A DNA stretch of 64,000 bases from Desulfuromonadales bacterium (lineage in GTDB: Bacteria; Desulfobacterota; Desulfuromonadia; Desulfuromonadales; JAGXHI01): positions 1-64,000 of the forward strand of contig JAGXHI010000007.1 in the NCBI GenBank assembly GCA_024636295.1, read 5' to 3'. Every line of letters begins with the position of its first letter. The stretch's first letter is position 1. Position numbers and translations under genes: made by a program. A model generated the notes under the pieces. The model ran no database searches. It worked only from the letters and a program-made list of their open reading frames with translations, and was not told the origin of the DNA. This document shows positions 57,240 to 64,000 of this stretch, in pieces.

Positions 57240-60055
57240 CTGATTTTGATCGTCTTATAGAGAAAGTTCTTGAACCGAAAAAACGTCCGCTGCTCTTCCG
57301 GACTGGAGATGCGGGGATTGCAGGCTCGGAGCCGCTCGGCAATGCGCGGCATCGTTGATGCACCCTGCCTGCGGGCCAGATCTACCACGAGCGCCACCAC
57401 GTCCCGGGAAATGCGATTTTCCGAAAAGGGCACGTGAATACCCGTCCAGAAGTCCTTCTTCCCCTGCCCGATTTCCTCGAATATTTCCCGGGCGGCCCTC
57501 TCGTTGAGGCGATCCATGGTGTTTTCTCCCTCCGAAGAACATGGCCCGGCCAGGACCTGCCGCAGGTCTTCCTCTGAGATGAAACGCCGCCGCCGGAAAA
57601 AGAGGGCTCTCAGCAGAATACTGCGAAGTTCCCTGATATTTCCGCTGTAGTTGTGAGCCGTGAGCAGGGCCTGGGCTTCCCGGGTGAGGACCGGAACATC
57701 TTCGTCCTTTTCCTCCGGTTTTTTGTAGACCCGGTACAGTTTTCCAAGAAAATGGGTGGCCAGATCGGGAATATCCTCCTGCCTCTGATTCAGGGAAGGA
57801 ACCTCGATGGTCAACTCCGAGAGACGGTGGAAGAGGTCTTCGCGGAACTTTCCTTCCTTTATCAATTTCCCCAGATTTTTGTTTGTGGCGGCGATAAAAA
57901 GAACGCGGGCGAAGCGTGTAGTGTTTTCACCCAGCCTGACGAAACCTCCGTTATCCAGAAAGCGAAGGAGCTGAACCTGGGTTTTCGGATCGGCGTCACC
58001 GATCTCATCGAGGAAGACAACCCCGCCATGTGCTTCCTCAAGAATGCCCTTTCGATCTGCATGGGCGCCCGTAAAGGCTCCCCGTTTATGCCCGAAGAGC
58101 TCCGAATAGGTCAGATCGCCGCTGTAGGCGGCGATATTGGTCTTCTTTACCAGCAGTTCGCCCCGGGAATGAATCTCGGATCGATACATCTCATTCAGGC
58201 GGGAGTAGATGTTGTTGAAGAGAAACTCCTTGCCGCTTCCCGTCGCCCCCGTGATCAGGATGGAAGGAAGGCCCAGGGTGGCTTCCTGAAGGTCGGACTG
58301 GCTCCACATGGCGATCCGGTTGAAAATCGGCGGCGTGATCCGCTGGATGAAGTCCACCATCTGGTTCGCTTTTGCCGAATTGCCGATGATGTTTCCCAGT
58401 TTGTAGGAGGAAATATTCGGATCCTTGTAGCCCACGTCGCTGCGCAGCCGGTTTACTTCTCCGGTCAGATTCTCGATCCGCTGCAGGTCCGAAAGATAAC
58501 GTGAGATCATGCGACTGATGATCATCAGGATCCGCTTGTGCTCGTCCGTAAAATAGAAGGGCTGCAGGCTGTCCAGGCAGATGACCGCGATCACCTCCCG
58601 ATCGAAAATGACCGGCACGGCGATTTCGCTCTTGATGGCGCTTGTCATCTCTCTGTAGAAACCCCCGGATCGCTTTTCCTCATCCGTATCGGAAATGATA
58701 TGCGGATGCCCCAGGAAGGCGACCTGCCCTGTCAGGCTGCGCTCCTCCACGGGCAGGTTGGAACCTCCCACGGGAATGGGGGGAATATTCTTCTTGAGCC
58801 ACTCCTTGCTCTTGGCGCCCACAAACCGCCCATCGGGCTCCTCCACCACCAGCCAGCGCCTGCCTTCGTTTTCGCGAACCAGGGCGATGCTTCCGGTGTC
58901 GGCACCGATCAGTTCGGTCGCTTTGGAGAGAATCCGGTTCAGGAAGGGCTGGAGTCCCTCGAATTTTTCCTGCAGCAGGTCGCTGATCTCAGCCAGCACC
59001 TGGATTTCCATGTGCTCCTCGCCGATTTCCTGGATGACCCGCTGAGCCATCTCGGCGTGGGCGGCCAAAAGGCCTTTTTCGAAATCACTGAAGCGGTACG
59101 CTTCCCGGGTGTAATAGTTGACCAGACAGACGATCCGTCGGGTGCGGGGCTCGTAACGTGGTACGACGTAAAGGGATTTCAGACCCATTTTTTCTGTCAG
59201 ATATTTTTTCTGCAGGGATTGAGAGCTCAGATTCGCAATATACAGGGGACTGAGAAGGGTTTCGTCCGTGATCACCCCCGAGCCGTCGATATACCTGGAC
59301 AGCAGGGACTTTCCCGGGCCGAGATCCACCAGGACATCTTCCTCGTAAAGCTTGCGGGTCTCCTTTTCCTTCGAATAGGAGGCCAGCACCTGGAGCTGGC
59401 CGTCCCCCGAACCCGGTCCCGGGGGAGAGGGGATCAGAACCGAAGCCAGAAAAAGCTTATCGATCAGCCGCACCGCTGATTTCACCATCGTGAGGGCGGC
59501 CTCGCGTTTTTTTGCCTCATCCACCTGGCGGGCCAGCAGAATCTGCTGGTGATACTTGCGGGCCTGATCGATGACGGGAACGACTTTTTCAAGAAAGCCC
59601 CGCAGGCCCCGGCGCTCATCCTGGCCGGGAATCTGCCCCTTTCTCCCGCTGTCCACGCAGAGAACCCCGATGGACAACCCCTGATGCAGAAGGGGAAAGT
59701 GGACGCTCGCCCGGATGCCGAACCTCTGGGCAAGGTTTTTGGCGAAGGGGCTCTCAAGGGTATCCGCGTCCTCGACGGCCATTTCTTCCTGGGCGATATA
59801 AACCCGGGAGACGATGAATTCGGACGTGTTGATCGGAAAGGGCTGCTCCCGAATCGCCGAAGCGTGCAAGCCGGAGGCCATTGCGCAGGAGAGGCTCCCG
59901 CTGGTCAGGTCCTCGAGGTAGACCCTGCATCGGTTCTGACGCGTAATCAATGTTACAGCCTCCGTCAGAACATGCAGGATGTCTTCGAGATTTTCCTTGC
60001 CGTAGCCGCAAATTTTTTGGGTCAAAAAGGTGATCCGCGAAGCGGAGGATTCCAT
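57236..60055 (-). CDS. sigma-54-dependent activator with multiple GAF domains
   Basis: 939 residues from ATG 60055; longer frames enter the divergent gene. About 10-165, 175-360 and 370-530 are GAF-like regions (for example ASVHFPLLHQGLSIGVLCVD and EIAVPVIFDREVIAVICLDS). The AAA+ domain (about 570-810) has Walker A ITGATGSGKE, the sigma-54 contact GAFTGAHADRKGILEEA, Walker B GGVVFLDEIGD and the NYSGNIRELRSILLRA sensor region. The C-terminus (FWTGIHVPFSENRIS to FFRFKNFLYKTIKIS) is not a normal Fis-type helix-turn-helix. The ligand is unknown. It is divergent from the RCK-antiporter pair. Confidence 0.9.
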   Translation of the reverse strand: MESSASRITFLTQKICGYGKENLEDILHVLTEAVTLITRQNRCRVYLEDLTSGSLSCAMASGLHASAIREQPFPINTSEFIVSRVYIAQEEMAVEDADTLESPFAKNLAQRFGIRASVHFPLLHQGLSIGVLCVDSGRKGQIPGQDERRGLRGFLEKVVPVIDQARKYHQQILLARQVDEAKKREAALTMVKSAVRLIDKLFLASVLIPSPPGPGSGDGQLQVLASYSKEKETRKLYEEDVLVDLGPGKSLLSRYIDGSGVITDETLLSPLYIANLSSQSLQKKYLTEKMGLKSLYVVPRYEPRTRRIVCLVNYYTREAYRFSDFEKGLLAAHAEMAQRVIQEIGEEHMEIQVLAEISDLLQEKFEGLQPFLNRILSKATELIGADTGSIALVRENEGRRWLVVEEPDGRFVGAKSKEWLKKNIPPIPVGGSNLPVEERSLTGQVAFLGHPHIISDTDEEKRSGGFYREMTSAIKSEIAVPVIFDREVIAVICLDSLQPFYFTDEHKRILMIISRMISRYLSDLQRIENLTGEVNRLRSDVGYKDPNISSYKLGNIIGNSAKANQMVDFIQRITPPIFNRIAMWSQSDLQEATLGLPSILITGATGSGKEFLFNNIYSRLNEMYRSEIHSRGELLVKKTNIAAYSGDLTYSELFGHKRGAFTGAHADRKGILEEAHGGVVFLDEIGDADPKTQVQLLRFLDNGGFVRLGENTTRFARVLFIAATNKNLGKLIKEGKFREDLFHRLSELTIEVPSLNQRQEDIPDLATHFLGKLYRVYKKPEEKDEDVPVLTREAQALLTAHNYSGNIRELRSILLRALFFRRRRFISEEDLRQVLAGPCSSEGENTMDRLNERAAREIFEEIGQGKKDFWTGIHVPFSENRISRDVVALVVDLARRQGASTMPRIAERLRACNPRISSPEEQRTFFRFKNFLYKTIKIS

Positions 60056-60188
60056 ATGCCGTCTCCAGTGAGTGGTCTGAATACTCACCGAGTATAGGAT
60101 GGAAACACGGCGAATGTCAAAGCCGACATTTCCCCTTATGAAATTCCTGTTATCCTTTTTGAAGGGCCTTTGTTCAGGGAGGAAGCGA

Positions 60189-61670
60189 GTGAATTCCGGC
60201 AAGTGCATCATTATCGGAGCGGGAAATATAGGACTGAAGCTGATCCAGAGTCTTTCATCGGACTTTTCCCTGGTCTGCATCGACACCAACGAGGAGGCCC
60301 TCGCCGCCGCCCGGAAGGCGCGGGGAAGCGATCTTGAAACGTTCTCAGGCGACGCCACCAGCCGTCTCTTTCTCGAGAAGGCCGGTGTTGGCGAAGCGGA
60401 AACGGTGGTAATCACCATCACCGACGAAAAGGCCAATCTTGAGATTGCCCGTATACTGAAGGAGCACTTTCAAATCAGGAGGACTCTCGCTGTGGGAATC
60501 ACGGCAAAGGGCATCCGATCTCTGGAGGAGATGGAGGTGGAGGTGGAGGGAATCTTTTCCATCAGCGCCATCGGGCTGCGGAACCGGCTTGAGCACAAAA
60601 CCAAGACGGTGCATGGAATCGGTCTGGAGAAAAATGAGATCATGGAAGTGGAAGTTCACCCGAATTCCCGTCTGACCAACAAGCCCCTCTCCTCCATTCA
60701 TCCGGCGAACTGGCGGGCGGGCATCATTTACCGCGACGGGAACATCATCGTTCCCGAGGACAGGACGGTCCTCAAGCCCAAGGACAAGGTGGTCATTCTC
60801 GGCGAACCGCAGGAGCTTAAAACGGTCGCTGAAATCCTGACCTTCCGCTTCGAACATTTTCCCCTGGAATACGGCGACACAGCGATCGTCTACTGCGAAG
60901 GGGACGAAAAAGACCATTTCTTCGAGGAGGTTTCCTATCTCTTCAGCGTTTTTCCCCTCTCCCGTGCGATTTTTGCCACGGCATCAAGGGACCCGGAAAT
61001 CACCGGACGCCTCCAGCGTCTCGCCGACGAACGCGGCCTGCGTCATGTAGAAATCCTCCCCGCGTCGAAATCACCCCTGCAGGCCCTGGAGAGCGCAATG
61101 GCGGAGAAAGGCCGCCGGACGGGACTGGTCGTGCTGTCCCAGCCGAAGCTCCATGATTCATTCTTCGCCTTCTCCGCCCGGGCGGAGCAGAAGGGATTCC
61201 TGAGGAAGCTTTCCGACCGCGCCTCCTGCCCCATTCTACTTGCAGGGGGGTCCTTTCCTTATGAGAAAGTGGCCGTCCCCTGCCTGGATGTCGGATCCCT
61301 GCAGCACAGCCTTGAAACCGCTCTCGAAATGTCTTCGAGCCTTCACCACACCATAACCGCTCTTCTCGCAGAGCCACACCGGTATATCGCCTCACCCGAA
61401 GAAACTGTCGATTTCGAAGGGATGAAAAAAACGGCGGCGGATCTCTCAACCGCTTACAAGACCGGCGTGGATATTCGGGAACTGAAAGGCAATCCGATAA
61501 GAGAGGTAACCGGTGAACTGAAAGAATTCGACTTGATGGTCAATGATATCGGAACCTGGCGCAGCGGCGGATGGTGGCGCTTTCTGTTTCGACCGGACAT
61601 TTCCTGGAATATCGTCCGGAATTCGCAGATTTCCACCCTGATCATCCCGCCGTTGCGGGAACTCGTCTGA
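60189..61670 (+). CDS. TrkA/RCK-domain K+-uptake regulatory protein
   Basis: 493 residues from GTG 60189, six bases after GGGAGGAA. The frame is open to 60099, but the site supports GTG. RCK-N with the dinucleotide loop CIIIGAGNIGLKLIQ and Asp in VCIDTNEEAL (NAD(H) preference), then an RCK-C domain (EVEVHPNSRLTNKPLSSIHP and VLKPKDKVVILGEPQEL, about 160-225). The C-terminal 260 residues are an unassigned, possibly USP-like or second Rossmann-like region. It lies 10 bases before a CPA2 antiporter and probably gates it. Confidence 0.85.
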   Translation: MNSGKCIIIGAGNIGLKLIQSLSSDFSLVCIDTNEEALAAARKARGSDLETFSGDATSRLFLEKAGVGEAETVVITITDEKANLEIARILKEHFQIRRTLAVGITAKGIRSLEEMEVEVEGIFSISAIGLRNRLEHKTKTVHGIGLEKNEIMEVEVHPNSRLTNKPLSSIHPANWRAGIIYRDGNIIVPEDRTVLKPKDKVVILGEPQELKTVAEILTFRFEHFPLEYGDTAIVYCEGDEKDHFFEEVSYLFSVFPLSRAIFATASRDPEITGRLQRLADERGLRHVEILPASKSPLQALESAMAEKGRRTGLVVLSQPKLHDSFFAFSARAEQKGFLRKLSDRASCPILLAGGSFPYEKVAVPCLDVGSLQHSLETALEMSSSLHHTITALLAEPHRYIASPEETVDFEGMKKTAADLSTAYKTGVDIRELKGNPIREVTGELKEFDLMVNDIGTWRSGGWWRFLFRPDISWNIVRNSQISTLIIPPLRELV

Positions 61671-61680
61671 AGGTCTGAAC

Positions 61681-62841
61681 ATGTTTCAGGATTTTTACCC
61701 CATGTTCCTGATTATGTTCGGAGCGGCGGTCATCCCCTTTCTGGGTCGTCGCTTCAGGCTTCCCTCATCGGCTCTGGAGATCGTCTTCGGCTTTCTTCTG
61801 TTCAATTTCCTCCTGGAAGAACGACCCGAGTGGTTTCCCCTCTTCAGGGAAATCGGTCTGATTTATCTCATGTTCATTGCCGGGATGGAGTTGGACCTCC
61901 GGGATCTCTGGACAAGCGGCCGCACCTTCTGGTATGTACTGATAGCTGTCCTCTCCTTTACCGTCACCCCCCTGCTCTTCCTTGCCCTGGGCCAGTCTTA
62001 TTTTCTCGGCGTGGCCGTGGCGATGATCTCCGCCGGAATCGTCGTACCGGTTCTCAAGGAGTCGAACCTCACCCGCTCCCCCTTCGGACAGATACTCATG
62101 GGTATCGCCCTTACGGGAGAATTTTTCTCCATTCTGGTACTGACCGTCATCGACGCCTATCACAAGCACGGCCTGACTCTCTCTGCGGGGCTGGAGCTTG
62201 CGAATCTCACGCTCCTTCTGGGGCTCGCTTTTATCGTTCTCAAGTTTCTGTACCTGATCGCATGGTGGAATCCCGAGCGGGTGGAGAAGGTCATGGAAAG
62301 CGAGGATCCCGTGGAAGAGGGAATCCGGGTGGTGGTAACCGTCGCCTTCGCCGGCGGTCTGCTGGCCATGGCGGCAGGGATCGAACCTATCCTGGGATCT
62401 TTTTTGATGGGGGTGGTCTTCAGTTACGTCTTTCGCAGCAAGGGCCGTTTCGAGGAGAAAATCAATGCTCTCGGATTCGGATTTCTGATACCGTTTTTTT
62501 TTATCGGAGTGGGCTCGGAACTGAACCTCGAATTGTTCGCCTCCGGGGAAACCGTGGCAACGGCTCTTTTCTTCACGGGGATGATCCTGGTGAGCAATCT
62601 GCCTCCCCTCCTTCTGGTCAAACCCCTGGGAATCCGCCTCAGGGAAGCCGTCGGAATTGTTCTGCTCCTCTCCGCGCCCCTGACCATGATCGTGGTGGCG
62701 GGGACCCTTGGCGACCGCATGGGTCTGATCAGCCCACAGACCAACGGAGCTCTCATCCTCACCGCCCTGATCGCCAGCATTCTCTATCCCTCCCTCTTCC
62801 GGCCCCTGGGGAAACGCCTGGCTCAGGCGCCTACGGACTGA
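61681..62841 (+). CDS. cation:proton antiporter, CPA2 family
   Basis: 386 residues, about twelve membrane segments. FMAGMELDLRDLW-like MFIAGMELDLRDLWTSG near residue 64 and SAGIVVPVLKESNL are features of the KefB/NapA group. SAGIVVPVLK stands where the family's paired acidic ion site normally is. It has no cytoplasmic RCK domain of its own; the upstream gene supplies one. K+/H+ or Na+/H+ exchange are both possible. Confidence 0.85.
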   Translation: MFQDFYPMFLIMFGAAVIPFLGRRFRLPSSALEIVFGFLLFNFLLEERPEWFPLFREIGLIYLMFIAGMELDLRDLWTSGRTFWYVLIAVLSFTVTPLLFLALGQSYFLGVAVAMISAGIVVPVLKESNLTRSPFGQILMGIALTGEFFSILVLTVIDAYHKHGLTLSAGLELANLTLLLGLAFIVLKFLYLIAWWNPERVEKVMESEDPVEEGIRVVVTVAFAGGLLAMAAGIEPILGSFLMGVVFSYVFRSKGRFEEKINALGFGFLIPFFFIGVGSELNLELFASGETVATALFFTGMILVSNLPPLLLVKPLGIRLREAVGIVLLLSAPLTMIVVAGTLGDRMGLISPQTNGALILTALIASILYPSLFRPLGKRLAQAPTD

Positions 62842-62888
62842 TCGATCGAGGATGATTTCCCCGGAAGACGGCTGATCGAGTCCGATGC

Positions 62889-63083
62889 TCAGGGACCTTT
62901 CGAGAACCGATCCACCTCCCCCTCGGCCTCTTCCCTGGTCATTCCGTATTTTTCCTCGAGCAGGCCGACCAGGCGCTCCCTTCGACCGGCGATCCAGTCG
63001 ACATCGTCCCCGGTCAGCTCACCCCACAATTCCCGGACGCGACCCTTGATCTGATGCCATCTCGATTCCAGATGATCCTGCAT
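62889..63083 (-). CDS. CsbD-family small stress protein
   Basis: 64 residues from ATG 63083, preceded by AAAGGAG. The CsbD pattern SRWHQIKGRVRELWGELTGD is present in the first half and EEAEGEVDRFSKGP ends it. CsbD-like proteins are hydrophilic and stress-induced; a biochemical role is unknown. It is a single gene. Confidence 0.85.
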   Translation of the reverse strand: MQDHLESRWHQIKGRVRELWGELTGDDVDWIAGRRERLVGLLEEKYGMTREEAEGEVDRFSKGP

Positions 63084-63350
63084 GATCGACTCCTTTTTTT
63101 CAGGTGAACTTTCCACAGTGAAGAATGCCTGTGTTCAAGAGTACCGCAGCGGAAGGAAGAGACAAGAGGGGAGGCAGGGGTTGACGGCGGGGGATCCAAT
63201 GGTCGAAGGCCGGAAAAGCTACCCCGGAATATATCCCCCGAGATCTATTTCTGAAGCAATATTTACGGCAAATACTCGTTGGGTGAATTTCTGATTTGTT
63301 CAGAATATTCAGTTCGGTTGAGAAGGCGAATTCTTGCGGTGAAAATCTTC

Positions 63351-63379
63351 TTGCTCTATTCGCGATTCGCGAATAGAAT
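63351..63379 (+). promoter_or_regulatory. palindromic operator overlapping the promoter of the terminal HTH gene
   Basis: A perfect inverted repeat with 11-bp arms, TCTATTCGCGA (63355-63365), one central T and TCGCGAATAGA (63367-63377). It lies between TTGCTC (63351-63356) and TAGAAT (63374-63379), 17 bases apart. A second possible pair, TTGCGG (63334) and TATTCG (63357), also spans it. It is a good candidate for an autoregulatory operator. Confidence 0.75.
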
Positions 63380-63916
63380 ATGAACATGAATTTAAAGCCA
63401 CAAGACATATTGGTTGTGCTCAAGCTTGTTGCCATGGGTGATCGCTCCTGGAGCTATGTGCAGCTGGCCAATGAGTTGTCGATGAGCGCATCCGAAATCA
63501 ATGCAGGGGTGAAGCGTTGTCTGGCGGCTAACCTTTTGGTGGCGGACTTTGTTGGAGGGAAAAATCCAAAACCCGCTTTGAAGGCCGTCGAGGAATTCCT
63601 TGTCCATGGTCTGAAGTATGCATTTGTTGCCGAGAGAGGGGAGCTGACGCGTGGAGTGCCGACCGGTTATGCAGCACAACCGCTGAAAGGGATGATTTTA
63701 GCGAGTGATGAGCCTCCTCCCGTCTGGCCGTATCCGGCCGGGAAGGTGCGTGGCTATTCTTTTTCTCCGCTTTATCGTTCTGCCCCTCAGGCCGCTCTTG
63801 CGGATCAGAAGCTGTATGAGTTGCTTGTCCTGGTTGATGCCATTCGTGGCGGCAAGGCCCGGGAGAGGGAGATGGCGATTGCTGAGTTGCGGAAGCGTTT
63901 GGGGGGAGCATGGTAG
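63380..63916 (+). CDS. winged-HTH protein, probable antitoxin/regulator of an adjacent nucleotidyltransferase
   Basis: 178 residues, or 176 from the second ATG at 63386. The N-terminal segment WSYVQLANELSMSASEINAG and VKRCLAANLLV is a MarR/winged-HTH pattern. The rest (LASDEPPPVWPYPAGKVRG) is unrecognised. No ribosome-binding site precedes it, and the -10 element ends at the first ATG, so the transcript may be leaderless. The gene overlaps the next by 7 bases. Such pairs resemble AbiE-type or other nucleotidyltransferase toxin-antitoxin modules. Confidence 0.75.
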   Translation: MNMNLKPQDILVVLKLVAMGDRSWSYVQLANELSMSASEINAGVKRCLAANLLVADFVGGKNPKPALKAVEEFLVHGLKYAFVAERGELTRGVPTGYAAQPLKGMILASDEPPPVWPYPAGKVRGYSFSPLYRSAPQAALADQKLYELLVLVDAIRGGKAREREMAIAELRKRLGGAW

Positions 63917-64000
63917 CGGTTAAAGACATCAATCTCCAGATGCTCTGCCTGGTTGCCAGGCGGTTGGAGCCTTTGCTCGATCGGCTGGTTTTCCTTGGTG
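63910..64000 (+). CDS. probable nucleotidyltransferase (AbiEii-like), truncated by window edge
   Basis: ATG 63910 overlaps the stop of the HTH gene. Only about 30 residues are visible (MVAVKDINLQMLCLVARRLE and PLLDRLVFLG). They resemble the start of nucleotidyltransferases found next to small HTH proteins, where DRVVFVGG precedes the catalytic GS motif, but the motif lies outside the window. The assignment rests on context plus this short start. Confidence 0.45.
   Translation, partial: MVAVKDINLQMLCLVARRLEPLLDRLVFLG

Overview
The window reads as a chromosomal stretch from a Gram-negative, moderately GC-rich deltaproteobacterium, most like the Desulfuromonadales (Geobacter/Desulfuromonas relatives). 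The inference rests on gene order (rng - rplU - rpmA - obgE - proB - proA - nadD - rsfS - rlmH - gpmI - lapB, and ccsA - hemA - hemC - cobA/hemD - hemB), on an OsmC-type selenoprotein, on Hcp, and on lipoprotein and LPS-assembly genes. Five systems for Na+, K+, Ca2+ and H+ (CaCA exchanger, NhaA, seven-subunit Mrp, an RCK protein with a CPA2 antiporter) plus the MgtE Mg2+ channel suggest a saline or otherwise ion-stressed habitat.

Layout. 1-4.3 kb: 3' end of pstS, then pstC-pstA-pstB-phoU (phosphate uptake). 4.4-4.5 kb: a block of 7-bp tandem repeats. 4.5-10.8 kb, minus strand: CaCA antiporter, lspA, ileS (with an in-frame amber codon) and nhaA. 11-18.9 kb, plus strand: mrpABCDEFG, mgtE and a GDSL lipoprotein esterase. 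18.9-20.6 kb, minus: an OsmC selenoprotein read through a UGA, and a glycosyltransferase-like protein. 20.7-22.4 kb: hcp. 22.5-34.3 kb, minus: a PAS histidine kinase, comF, gpmI, a lapA-lapB fusion, rlmH, rsfS, nadD, proA, proB, obgE, rpmA and rplU. 34.5-38.5 kb: tesB, a RAYT-type transposon with 22-bp terminal inverted repeats, a TauE/SafE permease, an SDR oxidoreductase and a pterin dehydratase; this block separates rng from rplU. 38.5-42.6 kb, minus: rng and a fused radical SAM/DUF2344 protein.

43-47.1 kb, plus: dapF, a HAD nucleotidase, nfo, dtd, a DarP/YjgA homologue and a DUF4124 protein with no visible start codon. 47.2 kb, minus: trxA. 47.7-57 kb, plus: a SIS-domain protein, then siroheme/heme synthesis and cytochrome c assembly (sirC, ccsA, hemA, hemC, cobA-hemD, hemB), a DUF2270 membrane protein and an M16 peptidase. 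57.1-57.2 kb: a palindromic MITE-like element. 57.2-60.1 kb, minus: a GAF-rich sigma-54 activator, divergent from an RCK/TrkA protein and a CPA2 antiporter. 62.9 kb: csbD. 63.3-64 kb: the start of a likely toxin-antitoxin pair (HTH protein plus truncated nucleotidyltransferase) behind a perfect palindrome.

The points most worth following are the OsmC UGA codon with a SECIS-like hairpin, the single TAG inside an otherwise intact ileS, the two mobile elements that supply stop codons to neighbouring genes, and the operator/promoter arrangement of the terminal two-gene module.
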